This document shows, piece by piece, positions 34,858 through 43,842 of a stretch of DNA of 64,000 bases. The DNA comes from Gammaproteobacteria bacterium. GTDB lineage: Bacteria; Pseudomonadota; Gammaproteobacteria; SZUA-229. Made by a program: the position numbers and the translations under genes. The stretch's first letter is position 1. The number at the start of each line of letters is the position of its first letter. The stretch lies in NCBI GenBank assembly GCA_016744065.1, contig JADGFA010000014.1:1-64000 (forward strand), read 5' to 3'. Under the pieces are notes generated by a model, which ran no database searches, was not told the DNA's origin, and saw only the letters and a list, made by a program, of their open reading frames with translations.

Positions 34858-35289
34858 GTGAAAACACCTCAAATCAAACAACAGGGATTTACCTTAATCG
34901 AAATTATTGTTGTTGTTGTTATTATTGGCATTTTAGCCACCTTTGTAGCACCCAAGTTTATGGGTAAAACCGGTGATGCGCGTATTGTAAAAGCTAGAAA
35001 TGACATAAGCGCTTTTGAAAGCGCACTGGATTTATACAAACTGGATAATTACACCTACCCAACAACAGACCAGGGTCTGGATGCACTGGTAAACCAGCCA
35101 TCCGGTGACCCGGCTCCGGCTAACTGGCAACAGGGTGGTTATGTAAAGAAATTACGCAAAGACCCATGGCAACGTGACTATCTGTACTTAAATCCGGGAG
35201 AACATGGTGAAATAGATATCTTTTCACTTGGTGCCGATGGTGTTGAAGGTGGTGAAGGCGAGAATGGGGATATAGGTAGTTGGGATTAA
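34858..35289 (+). CDS. gspG: Type II secretion major pseudopilin GspG
   Basis: A 143-residue major pseudopilin. The prepilin peptidase site is [20 protein letters not shown] (cut after Gly, Glu5 present). The globular part shows [20 protein letters not shown] and the calcium-binding C-terminal loop region. I prefer GTG 34858 because GGAG is 6 bases upstream; the ATG at 34846 would overlap that Shine-Dalgarno and has none of its own. First gene of gspGHIJKLMN; the genes normally before it (gspC-F) are absent. Confidence 0.92.
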   Translation: MKTPQIKQQGFTLIEIIVVVVIIGILATFVAPKFMGKTGDARIVKARNDISAFESALDLYKLDNYTYPTTDQGLDALVNQPSGDPAPANWQQGGYVKKLRKDPWQRDYLYLNPGEHGEIDIFSLGADGVEGGEGENGDIGSWD

Positions 35290-35315
35290 CCTGATAATAC
35301 AACAGGTACTTCATT

Positions 35316-35945
35316 ATGCCCAGAAATCCCGCTTACAGCTCTAAATATCAGTACCGGGGTTTTACCCTGATTGAATTACTGGCGGTCGTTGTTATCATCA
35401 GTATTTCAATTAGCTTTGTCGTCGTTAATATCTCTTCTGGCAGCCACGAAGAGTTAGCCGAAGAAGAGATACTACGCCTGCAACAAATATTACGTTTTGC
35501 CCATGAACAGTCTGTTGTTCGTGCAGAAGAATACGGCGTCCGCTTTTATGAAACCGGTTATCGTTTTATGCGTTTTGATGAAGAAAACGATAACTGGGCA
35601 AATCTGAATAAAGACAAACTACTACGCAGCCGAACACTGCCTGAGCCATTAGAACTCAATTTATACATAGAACAGACACCTGTGGAAATTCTGCAATCAC
35701 AGGACGATGACCCTGAACCCAAAAAAACCACAGAAGAAAGCGATCTGTCCAGCGCCGCATCTAATCTGGGTGCAGCCAGTCAGGATGAAGTTGAAAAAAT
35801 AAAGCCACAGGTCTTTTTACTTTCCAGCTCAGAACTAACACCACAGTTTGAAATACATATACGTATACCCGGTAGTGAGATTGATGAGCATCTCGAAGGC
35901 CTGCCCCAGGGTGAATATAAACGGGTAAAAACCGATGAGTATTAA
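35316..35945 (+). CDS. gspH: Type II secretion minor pseudopilin GspH
   Basis: A 209-residue pseudopilin with the cleavage site RGFTLIELLAVVVIISISIS. The C-terminal domain contains an acidic, Ser-rich insertion around residues 125-165 (SQDDDPEPKKTTEESDLSS), making it somewhat longer than usual GspH. GspH is part of the pseudopilus tip complex with I, J and K. The end overlaps gspI by 11 bases. Confidence 0.88.
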   Translation: MPRNPAYSSKYQYRGFTLIELLAVVVIISISISFVVVNISSGSHEELAEEEILRLQQILRFAHEQSVVRAEEYGVRFYETGYRFMRFDEENDNWANLNKDKLLRSRTLPEPLELNLYIEQTPVEILQSQDDDPEPKKTTEESDLSSAASNLGAASQDEVEKIKPQVFLLSSSELTPQFEIHIRIPGSEIDEHLEGLPQGEYKRVKTDEY

Positions 35946-36384
35946 TAGTGCTATGGACAGGCTCCACTCAAACAACCCTGAGTCGACCATTAATAATAAA
36001 GGCTTCACACTTATTGAAGTTATGGTTGCCCTGGCCATTATTGCCATTGCGCTTGCATCATTAATTAAAGCTTCGGGTAGCCACACTCACTCTGCCGGTT
36101 ACCTTAAAAGCAAAACCCTGGCCCATTATGTTGCAATGAATGAAATAACAAAACTACAGATTGAAAAAGCCTGGCCAGATCTGGGCACCACAAGAAAGTC
36201 ATCTGAAATGGCAGAAAGGGAATGGTTCTGGACCCGTGAAGTGACAAAAACGGGTGATGAAAGCGGCAATATTCGGGGACTAAAATTTACCGTTTATCTG
36301 GATGAAGACAGGACCCAAAACCTTATTCAAATACAGGCATTTATTGCTAATCCAAACCAGGATACACCCACTGGTACTGGTTAA
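35935..36384 (+). CDS. gspI: Type II secretion minor pseudopilin GspI
   Basis: A 149-residue minor pseudopilin. It has a longer leader than most (about 22 residues, SINSAMDRLHSNNPE) before the cleavage site KGFTLIEVMVALAIIAIALA. The conserved HYVAMNEITKLQ segment follows. Together with GspJ and GspK it initiates the pseudopilus. It overlaps gspH and shares one base with gspJ (TAATG). Confidence 0.9.
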   Translation: MSINSAMDRLHSNNPESTINNKGFTLIEVMVALAIIAIALASLIKASGSHTHSAGYLKSKTLAHYVAMNEITKLQIEKAWPDLGTTRKSSEMAEREWFWTREVTKTGDESGNIRGLKFTVYLDEDRTQNLIQIQAFIANPNQDTPTGTG

Positions 36385-37001
36385 TGAATTTAAAAAAACC
36401 ACATAAAAGCGCCGGCTTTACTTTAATTGAAGTCATTATTGCAATAGCCATTTTTGCCATTATTTCCCTTCTAGCCTATAGCGGTCTGCACTCTGTTATC
36501 AACAGTAAATCACATACCGAAGCGGCATTGAACAGACTACAGGAATTACAGATGACCATGCTGACCCTGGGAGGTGATTTACAGCACCTGAGCGACAGGG
36601 ATGGCCATGATGCACTGGGGGGAGAGTTACTAAAACTCTCTACTCAGGACAGCAATTACATCCTGACCTTTACTCGCAGTGGCTGGCGTAACCCAGCCAA
36701 TCGAGCACGCAGCACATTACAACGTGTTGCCTATAAACTGGATGAAGACAAACTAATCCGTATTTACTGGACGCATGTTGATCGCGCTGATGATGAGCAG
36801 GTAGTTGAGCGTACCCTTATTTCTAATATTGAATCCCTTGAATTACGCTTTCTCGATGAAAAAAATGAATGGCAAACAAACTGGCCGACTGCAAATGCAC
36901 TCGCATCGGCTACCCCATCAGACCTTCCTTCAGGTGTTGAAATCACCCTTAAAATGAATGACTGGGGAGAAATAAAGCGCCTGGTAAGGGTTGCACATTA
37001 A
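36384..37001 (+). CDS. gspJ: Type II secretion minor pseudopilin GspJ
   Basis: A 205-residue pseudopilin; cleavage site AGFTLIEVIIAIAIFAIISL, then LAYSGLHSV and LQELQMTMLTLGGDLQHLSD typical of GspJ. The C-terminal LRFLDEKNEWQTNWP segment is also conserved. Start and stop codons overlap the neighbouring gsp genes (TAATG), so translation is coupled. Confidence 0.92.
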   Translation: MNLKKPHKSAGFTLIEVIIAIAIFAIISLLAYSGLHSVINSKSHTEAALNRLQELQMTMLTLGGDLQHLSDRDGHDALGGELLKLSTQDSNYILTFTRSGWRNPANRARSTLQRVAYKLDEDKLIRIYWTHVDRADDEQVVERTLISNIESLELRFLDEKNEWQTNWPTANALASATPSDLPSGVEITLKMNDWGEIKRLVRVAH

Positions 37002-37978
37002 TGCTTAAAACGAACAATCAACAGGGTGTTGCCCTTATCATCGCGCTTCTGGTCGTATCTCTGGCAACCGTTCTAGCTGTTTCACTGGTAAATCACCTGC
37101 ATTACGATATTCGCCGTACTGAAAACATATTACGCCTTGATCAGGCCCAGCTATACAATGTCAATGCCGTTGAATTCGGCATATTACTCATAAAGGCCGA
37201 CCTTAAAGTAAACAACAAATACGACAGCCTGGGGGATATTCGTTTATTCAATGATCAGACCGCCATCTTTCCTGTTGACGGCGGCTCCGTTTCTACTCAC
37301 CTGACTGACTTACAAAGCTGCTTTAATCTAAATAACCTGTCAAAAACCAACACTGAATTAAGCCGATATCGCACACAATACATCACACTACTGGGTAATT
37401 TGGGCGTTGATAGCAATCTATACACAACATTAACTGACAGCCTGATTGACTGGCTGGATAAAGATAATATAAATGAGCCTCAGGGAGCTGAATTTGACTA
37501 TTATATTGGCCTGGAAAAACCATATCGCACAGCCAATAACCTGATGGTCAGCCCCAGTGAACTACGCCTGGTAAAAGGCTATACCGATGCGGTCATGAAA
37601 TTAATTAAAAGTGAAGTCTGTGTATTGCCTGCGGTTAATACCGGCATCAATATCAACACAGCTAGCAGCATAATGTTAGAATCTATTGCAGGTTTAGAGG
37701 GCCACGGTGACCGAATCATTAAAGACCGGGATGCAAAGCCTGATAACGATGATGATGATGCCCCATTTGAAAAAGCAGGTGATTTCAAAAAGTATGCTTC
37801 AGGCACCTTAAATGTAAAAAACTTTTCAGATACCGGTTTACAGGTATACTCGGAATATTTTCTACTGGAATCCAGAACACAGCTTGGCGCTGGAGATATA
37901 AAGCTATTTAGTATGATTTATCGAGATAACAGCAATGCAAAAATCAAACTCATTCGACAAACGAGTGGGGCCTTATAA
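37001..37978 (+). CDS. gspK: Type II secretion minor pseudopilin GspK
   Basis: A 325-residue pseudopilin that caps the pseudopilus. The hydrophobic N-terminus (QQGVALIIALLVVSLATVLA) lacks Glu5, as normal for GspK. The large domain contains SCFNLNNLSK, DSLIDWLDKDNINEPQGAE and a helix-hairpin-helix-like NINTASSIMLESIAGL. Length is normal. Coupled to gspJ and gspL by TAATG overlaps. Confidence 0.92.
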   Translation: MLKTNNQQGVALIIALLVVSLATVLAVSLVNHLHYDIRRTENILRLDQAQLYNVNAVEFGILLIKADLKVNNKYDSLGDIRLFNDQTAIFPVDGGSVSTHLTDLQSCFNLNNLSKTNTELSRYRTQYITLLGNLGVDSNLYTTLTDSLIDWLDKDNINEPQGAEFDYYIGLEKPYRTANNLMVSPSELRLVKGYTDAVMKLIKSEVCVLPAVNTGININTASSIMLESIAGLEGHGDRIIKDRDAKPDNDDDDAPFEKAGDFKKYASGTLNVKNFSDTGLQVYSEYFLLESRTQLGAGDIKLFSMIYRDNSNAKIKLIRQTSGAL

Positions 37979-39231
37979 TGAGTGAATTTCTGGTTATCCA
38001 CTACAAACCCGGGCACCCCTCAGGTTTGCAATACTGGGCAATGGGCGCCGATTTCCATCCATCGATTACACTCGGCCATGGCAGACTAGAAGAGTTAAAA
38101 GCCATATCTCGCGGCAAGAAAGTTACCGTATTAATAGATGCCCACTACACAACACTTGAATCAATTAATATTCCCAGTAAAAATCGCAACAAACAACTTC
38201 AGGCAATCCCTTTTGCCATGGAAGATTTTCTGGCGGAAGATATTGAAGACACTCATTTTGCCATTGGAAAAAGTGGTTCTGAAAAATCAGAAAATAATAA
38301 AATACCGGTTATTGCCATTAAGCGTAACCTGTTACAGGAAACACTGGAAACTTTTAATCAACAACAGATTCATATTGAAACAATAACCGCAGATAGCGTA
38401 ACGCTACCCAGTCGTAATGACCAATGGTGCATATTATTAGATGAAGATAGCGCACTCATAAAGATGGGAACTGCACAGGCACATTGTTGTGACCGTGAAA
38501 ACGTAAAAATTATTCTTCAGGCCTTACTGGAGCAAAATGAAAATCAGGAAACCTCGCAACTACCAGACGCTATTACCTGTTATTACAAAGAGGGCGATAC
38601 TGAAGCTGAAGCCATTTTAGATGGTATAAATATTAAAGTTGAGCCTAAAACCTACAAAAATCATGCTCTGGAAATTTTTGTTCAATACTTAAAAGAAGCC
38701 CAGACATTTAATCTGCTTCAGGGTGAGTTCACCCCAAAACACGAAGGCAACGAATGGTTAAAGCCGTGGCGCTCTGTTGCTGCTGTTACTACACTATGGA
38801 TAATTCTACACCTTGGTTACGGCAGTGTACTAACTTCACAACTTGAAGATAAAAACCTGCTATTAAGTCGACAAATCGAAAAAGAATTTAAACGCGCAAT
38901 GCCTGATGCAAAAAAAATGACCGGCATGAAGCAACGTGTTGAGCGACGCTTAAAAGACTTAAAGTCAGGTGGTACAGATACAAATGAAAATGGTTTTTTA
39001 CAGCTATTATCTAAAGCATCACCCGCCCTTACGGCAAACGATAAAACTAAAATTAAAGCAGCTATATATCGAAATAATTATATCGACCTGGATTTATCAG
39101 CAAAGTCTTTGCAGGATATTGAAAAACTAAAAGATAAACTTTCCTCCATACCAGGCATAAAAACAGTGCTCTCAACAACAGTTGAAAAAGACACTGTTAA
39201 AGGCCGCCTGAGACTGGAGGCCAGAGGATGA
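37978..39231 (+). CDS. gspL: Type II secretion inner-membrane protein GspL
   Basis: A 417-residue bitopic protein: a cytoplasmic actin-like domain (residues 1 to about 255, with KNRNKQLQAIPFAMEDFLAE) that binds the GspE ATPase, one transmembrane helix near residues 265-285 (VAAVTTLWIILHLGYG), and a periplasmic ferredoxin-like domain. It pairs with GspM. It overlaps gspM by 4 bases. The GspE it should contact is not encoded nearby. Confidence 0.9.
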   Translation: MSEFLVIHYKPGHPSGLQYWAMGADFHPSITLGHGRLEELKAISRGKKVTVLIDAHYTTLESINIPSKNRNKQLQAIPFAMEDFLAEDIEDTHFAIGKSGSEKSENNKIPVIAIKRNLLQETLETFNQQQIHIETITADSVTLPSRNDQWCILLDEDSALIKMGTAQAHCCDRENVKIILQALLEQNENQETSQLPDAITCYYKEGDTEAEAILDGINIKVEPKTYKNHALEIFVQYLKEAQTFNLLQGEFTPKHEGNEWLKPWRSVAAVTTLWIILHLGYGSVLTSQLEDKNLLLSRQIEKEFKRAMPDAKKMTGMKQRVERRLKDLKSGGTDTNENGFLQLLSKASPALTANDKTKIKAAIYRNNYIDLDLSAKSLQDIEKLKDKLSSIPGIKTVLSTTVEKDTVKGRLRLEARG

Positions 39232-39743
39232 AAATCATAACCGATTTAATGACACCGATAAACCAGTGGCTGGACACCTTAGAACAAAGAGAGCGCTACA
39301 TTGTTCTAGCTGGCACAATTTGCCTGGCAATAATATTATTTTATTTAATAATCTGGGAACCCATTACCTCACGCCATGAGCAACAACAGCTAAATTACAA
39401 CTCACAACGCCAGCTATATAACTGGATGAAAAATGCCAGCCTGGAAATTCGCAGCCTCAACTCAACAAGCGGCAGTAACACTTCCCGGTTCCGCAACCAG
39501 TCAATTGCCAGTCTTGCTGATCGCAGCGCTATCACTTCGGGCGTAAAACCTTTTATTGAAAAAATTGATCAAAGCAAAAAAGGCGTAAAAATAAAACTAA
39601 AATCAGCTAATTTTGATAGCATTATTTCCTGGCTCACAGACCTTGAAAACAAATATGCTATTATTATCAGCAAAATAAAAGTTGAAGAAGCAAAAGAAAA
39701 AGGTGCCGTTGATGCACTGATAACATTAGAACGCTCATCTTAA
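39228..39743 (+). CDS. gspM: Type II secretion inner-membrane protein GspM
   Basis: A 171-residue inner-membrane protein: cytoplasmic start (NQWLDTLEQRERYIV), one membrane helix (LAGTICLAIILFYLIIWEP) and a periplasmic domain of the ferredoxin-like fold with SIASLADRSAITSGV and WLTDLENKYAI. It stabilises GspL in the assembly platform. The position and layout are as expected. Confidence 0.9.
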   Translation: MKIITDLMTPINQWLDTLEQRERYIVLAGTICLAIILFYLIIWEPITSRHEQQQLNYNSQRQLYNWMKNASLEIRSLNSTSGSNTSRFRNQSIASLADRSAITSGVKPFIEKIDQSKKGVKIKLKSANFDSIISWLTDLENKYAIIISKIKVEEAKEKGAVDALITLERSS

Positions 39744-39789
39744 CGCCACCCTCACTCCATAATATGCCTTTAGCAAAAAAACACACTAC

Positions 39790-40590
39790 ATGAAAAAACG
39801 TTATTATATTTTAACTGCTGTTATATCCTATTTATTCTTCACTCTGAGTAATATACCCGCTGAAAAAATCATTTCACTGGCAGAAGAATACACACAACTG
39901 CCCGTTAAGTTATACGGCGTTCATGGCAGTTTGTGGAATGGCGGAGCCGATAAAGCCATACTACAGGGGCAGCCCTCTATCGATAACATTGAATGGTCAA
40001 TAAACCCCGCCATGTTATTACTTGCACAACTCAACGCTGAAGTAAAAGCCAGCATTAAAAATCAAAATATAATTGGCAATATCAATATATCCGTAGGTGG
40101 CTCTATAACCGCATCAGATATTCGTACACGCATAGATGCCGCTGTTATGCAGGAACTCATTCAAATGCCCCTGGGTGAATTAGATGGTATTTTTAATGTA
40201 GACATAAAATCATTAGAAATAAAGCAGGAGGGTCTACCCATAATCAACGGTGAGCTTGCATGGGAAAATGCTAAACTCACACTACTGGATACGGTTGACT
40301 TAGGATCTATTAATTTATTAATTGAATCAGATGAAAATGACCAACTGGTTTCCAGCATATCCAATACCAAAGGCCAGTTATCATTAAAAGGAAAAGTGAT
40401 TCTCGAAACACTTAATACATATAATATTAATTTCCGCATGATACCTAATGCCAATGCCACAGAGAATATTCGCCAGAGCATAGATATGCTTGCCAAGCAA
40501 AAAATTTCTGGTCGCTCTATAATGAAACGACAAAACGATGGTAGTTACCTTATTAAACGTAAGGGTAGCTTACGTGATTTAGGATTATAA
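39790..40590 (+). CDS. gspN: Type II secretion protein GspN
   Basis: A 266-residue bitopic inner-membrane protein. One N-terminal helix (YYILTAVISYLFFTLSNIP) is followed by a periplasmic beta-rich domain with the conserved YGVHGSLWNG and IEWSINPAMLLL. GspN is present in only some type II systems and its precise role is unclear. Last gsp gene of the run; no gspO (prepilin peptidase) follows. Confidence 0.88.
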   Translation: MKKRYYILTAVISYLFFTLSNIPAEKIISLAEEYTQLPVKLYGVHGSLWNGGADKAILQGQPSIDNIEWSINPAMLLLAQLNAEVKASIKNQNIIGNINISVGGSITASDIRTRIDAAVMQELIQMPLGELDGIFNVDIKSLEIKQEGLPIINGELAWENAKLTLLDTVDLGSINLLIESDENDQLVSSISNTKGQLSLKGKVILETLNTYNINFRMIPNANATENIRQSIDMLAKQKISGRSIMKRQNDGSYLIKRKGSLRDLGL

Positions 40591-40595
40591 TTTTT

Positions 40596-40997
40596 ATGCC
40601 TGTTACCCTTTCTGTAAAACCAACGATTGAAATTACCACTGAAAATAAATGCAGTTTTTGCACTGGCTCTATCTGTTGCACCTATATAACACAACATATA
40701 GATACTCCTCGTTCGAAATCAGATTTTGAACATCTGCTATGGCAAATTTCACACGAAAACATCCGTATTTATAAAGACGAAGATGGCTGGACACTTTTAA
40801 TTGAAACAAAATGCCTGCATCTACAAATAGATGGTGGCTGTGGTATTTATGAACAACGCCCAACTATTTGTCGGGAACATACAAATGATTACTGCGAATA
40901 CGATGCCCCTTCAGAGGATGGTTTTGATTTGTACTTTCCTGATTACGCAGCATTAAGAGCCTACTGTATTAAGCGCTTCAAAAAATGGGACAAATAA
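40596..40997 (+). CDS. YkgJ-family cysteine-cluster protein
   Basis: A 133-residue cytoplasmic protein with a Cys-rich metal-binding pattern: KCSFCTGSICC near residues 18-28, then KCLHLQIDGGCGIYEQRPTICR and the late DYCEYDA. These Cys probably bind a zinc ion or an iron-sulfur cluster (CxBxCxxxC family). It begins 5 bases after gspN and may be co-transcribed, but no functional link with secretion is known. Confidence 0.78.
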   Translation: MPVTLSVKPTIEITTENKCSFCTGSICCTYITQHIDTPRSKSDFEHLLWQISHENIRIYKDEDGWTLLIETKCLHLQIDGGCGIYEQRPTICREHTNDYCEYDAPSEDGFDLYFPDYAALRAYCIKRFKKWDK

Positions 40998-41114
40998 TAC
41001 TCAACCATTATATTCGCATTTGATGAGCTGACCGCCTTAACTAAAGCACAGCACAAAAAACGATATTTTTTAGATAAGCGCCTCAGCTACAAAACATAAA
41101 AAACTACAGCTACT

Positions 41115-41585
41115 TTAATCTCTAACGCAAACAGTACCTGCTAACTTATCATGCCAACCCTGCTTTTTCCCATCAAATGCAACCCAGATAATACCAAGCA
41201 TTAATGGCAACATAGATACAAAATAACCGAAATATCGACCTATGCTCTGGCCTGTAGACAACTTATTTCCTGTTTTTTCATCTATAATTTTTATTTTTAA
41301 AAAAATCTTTCCTGGTGTTGCCGAGCGATATACCCAAAAAGAAATAACCGCAATCGCAGGGAATACATATGAAATTAAAATGTCCCAGGGACCCGAAATC
41401 ATAGACTCTGAATTCAGATAGTCGCGTCCATATATACTAAATAAAATGGGCCAGGTAATTAACATAATAAGAATAGTATCAATTATTGATGCTCCAACAC
41501 GAATCCAGAAACCAGCATATACCAGCTCCTTCATATCATCTGTTGTTACATCTGCATCTGGCGACTGATACGGGTTATGTGTCAT
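41115..41585 (-). CDS. RDD-domain membrane protein
   Basis: A 156-residue inner-membrane protein with the RDD pattern: GFWIRVGASIIDTILIMLIT (Arg and Asp in the first helix), a second helix (ILISYVFPAIAVISFWV), YRSATPGKIFLKIKI, and a last helix. Members can act as ion exchangers, but most are uncharacterised. It lies 29 bases downstream of the ChrA gene and may share its transcript. Confidence 0.85.
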   Translation of the reverse strand: MTHNPYQSPDADVTTDDMKELVYAGFWIRVGASIIDTILIMLITWPILFSIYGRDYLNSESMISGPWDILISYVFPAIAVISFWVYRSATPGKIFLKIKIIDEKTGNKLSTGQSIGRYFGYFVSMLPLMLGIIWVAFDGKKQGWHDKLAGTVCVRD

Positions 41586-41614
41586 ATTAACTCCTTTATA
41601 TTCTAATCAAATTT

Positions 41615-42964
41615 CTAAATAAATAATGAATAAATAAATCCAGTAACTGCACTCATAGCAATAACAGTAACTATACCGAGCTTAAACCTGAATAAAGCAA
41701 TAAAAGCAACGGCTCCTATAATTGCTGCAAACCATTCAAAATGGCCATCAAAGCCCTGTGGCCAGAGCACATGATAAGCAAAAAAGAAAGCCAGATTAAT
41801 TATCACACCAACAACTGAAGCAGTAATACCTGTTAACGGTGCGGTAAATTTCACATCACCTCGAGTGGCTTCAACGACTGGGCCACCCAGTAAAATAAAT
41901 AAAAATGAAGGTAAAAATGTAAACAATGTAGCAACACTTGCACCTGCCACTCCAGCAATAAAATAGGCTTCTGGGCCAAATATTTCTTTTGTCCAGCCAC
42001 CGACAAAACCGACAAAAGCCACCACCATAATTAATGGCCCCGGCGTCGTTTCTCCCAGCGCAAGACCATCGATCATTTGCGTACCGGTTAACCATGCATA
42101 TTGCTCTACCCCTCCCTGATATACATAAGGTAACACCGCATAAGCACCACCAAACGTAACCAATGCGGCCTTAGTGAAAAACCAGCCCATTTGTGTCAGG
42201 GTGCCTTCCCAGCCATAGGCCCTTGAAAGCAACATCATAACAACCGCCCAGATTAACAGTCCGATAAAACTAAAAATAATAAACCGGGACCATTTAAATC
42301 TTGCGTGCGCAGGTGCGGGTGTATCATCATCAATAATTGCACGACCATACCCAGCACTCCCCCCATCACCGTGGCCACCTGATTTAAATTTATCAGGTGC
42401 AAACTGCGAACCAATATAGGCAACAATACCCGCCATTAAAACAATATATGGAAACGGGATACTAAATGCAAAAATAGCAATAAAAGCTAAAACAGCCATT
42501 GCTCGGAGCACATTATTTTTTAATGCCCTGGAACCAATACGGTATGCAGCAAAAACAACAATTGCAGTTACAGCAGGTTTAATGCCGTATAAAATCCCCT
42601 CAACAGCAGACACATCGCCAAAGGATAAATAAACCCAGGTTAACGCGCTCAATATAAATAATGAAGGTAATACAAATAAAATACCTGCCGCAATACCGCC
42701 CCACACACCATGCATTAACCAGCCAATATACGTCGCCAGTTGCTGAGCTTCCGGTCCCGGTAATACCATCGTGTAATTAAGTGCATGCAAAAAACGATGC
42801 TCTGAAATCCAACGACGTTTTTCAACTAGCTCCTGGTGCATCATGCTAATTTGACCTGCAGGCCCACCAAAACTAATAAAACCTAACTTTAACCAGTAAA
42901 ACAAAGCACTTTTAAATGTCATTGCTTCTGGCAACTGTTTTAGATCGTCTGATTCTACTGGCAC
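41615..42964 (-). CDS. chrA: Chromate transporter-family protein ChrA
   Basis: A 449-residue inner-membrane protein of the CHR family, bidomain type with about ten or more hydrophobic segments. The N-terminal half has LGFISFGGPAGQISMMHQEL and GPEAQQLATYIGW; the C-terminal half repeats the motif as FTKAALVTFGGAYAVLPYV and ALGETTPGPLIM. CHR proteins export chromate; many are uncharacterised relatives. GTG 42964 is supported by AAAGGA 8 bases upstream; an ATG 14 codons later is possible. Confidence 0.88.
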   Translation of the reverse strand: MPVESDDLKQLPEAMTFKSALFYWLKLGFISFGGPAGQISMMHQELVEKRRWISEHRFLHALNYTMVLPGPEAQQLATYIGWLMHGVWGGIAAGILFVLPSLFILSALTWVYLSFGDVSAVEGILYGIKPAVTAIVVFAAYRIGSRALKNNVLRAMAVLAFIAIFAFSIPFPYIVLMAGIVAYIGSQFAPDKFKSGGHGDGGSAGYGRAIIDDDTPAPAHARFKWSRFIIFSFIGLLIWAVVMMLLSRAYGWEGTLTQMGWFFTKAALVTFGGAYAVLPYVYQGGVEQYAWLTGTQMIDGLALGETTPGPLIMVVAFVGFVGGWTKEIFGPEAYFIAGVAGASVATLFTFLPSFLFILLGGPVVEATRGDVKFTAPLTGITASVVGVIINLAFFFAYHVLWPQGFDGHFEWFAAIIGAVAFIALFRFKLGIVTVIAMSAVTGFIYSLFI

Positions 42965-43011
42965 TTTTGTTCCTTTACTTTAATAAACCATTTTAAAAAA
43001 TCATTTATCTA

Positions 43012-43842
43012 TCAGGATAAAATATATTTCATTTGCTTAAAACTAATGGGGCAATTAAATGCTAATTCTATAGAGCTTAACTGCAAATCCGATTCGATAT
43101 TTTTTGCACCATATAACCTGTCTCCGACAACAGGGTACCCCATGCCGGATAAATGTCGTCGTATCTGATGCTTACGCCCCGTTTTTATTTTTATTTCTAT
43201 TTCCGTACACTGTTTTTCCCTGTCCGGCTTTAATGAAACAATTTCTGATATGGCGACTTTCTTATCCAGCTCATTACTAACTTCATAAGGAAGCTCAATA
43301 TTATCAAGAACACCCTCTACCTCTACCCTGTATTTTTTATTTATTTTTCGCTCTTTAAACATTCGGGAAAACTTTTCAACTATGCTTTTTTTATGTGCAA
43401 TAATAATCAGGCCATTTGCTGCTCTATCGAGGCGATGTACAATAAATCCCTGCCTCTGGGGTGTTAAGTTTTGTTCTGCCCATCTGTATACCGTGCAATG
43501 ATCTCCCCATTTTGTTCCCTGAGAATACATACCACTGGGCTTATTCCAGATGGAATAATCACCTTCGTCAGAAACTAATATCGCCGGCTTCGGTTTTGAT
43601 TTCTGAATTTCAGCATTGAAATATACATGCAATAACTCTCCCTGGTTAATGATTTTTTTTGCTCTTCTCACTCGGTTTATACCATGAGGATTTTCCAGCC
43701 ACACAGCGCCATTTTGCATGAGTTTTTTTAATTGCTGTTTACTTTTTTCAATATTTTCATCCAGACATACTAAAACTGTTTGAGATTTTTCTATATGAAT
43801 ATGCTTTTCAAATTTACTAGAATCATTCATCGGGTATATCAA
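43012..43842 (-). CDS. RluA-family pseudouridine synthase
   Basis: A 276-residue RNA-modifying enzyme. It has an S4-like N-terminal part (KKLMQNGAVWLENPHGINRV), then the catalytic domain: IWNKPSGMYSQG, the catalytic Asp in GFIVHRLDRAANGL, YRVEVEG, and KTGRKHQIRRHLSGMGYP. The target site cannot be told. Translation probably starts at ATG 43830 (MNDSSK). It overlaps the PhzF-like gene upstream by 20 bases. Confidence 0.85.
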   Translation of the reverse strand: MIYPMNDSSKFEKHIHIEKSQTVLVCLDENIEKSKQQLKKLMQNGAVWLENPHGINRVRRAKKIINQGELLHVYFNAEIQKSKPKPAILVSDEGDYSIWNKPSGMYSQGTKWGDHCTVYRWAEQNLTPQRQGFIVHRLDRAANGLIIIAHKKSIVEKFSRMFKERKINKKYRVEVEGVLDNIELPYEVSNELDKKVAISEIVSLKPDREKQCTEIEIKIKTGRKHQIRRHLSGMGYPVVGDRLYGAKNIESDLQLSSIELAFNCPISFKQMKYILS

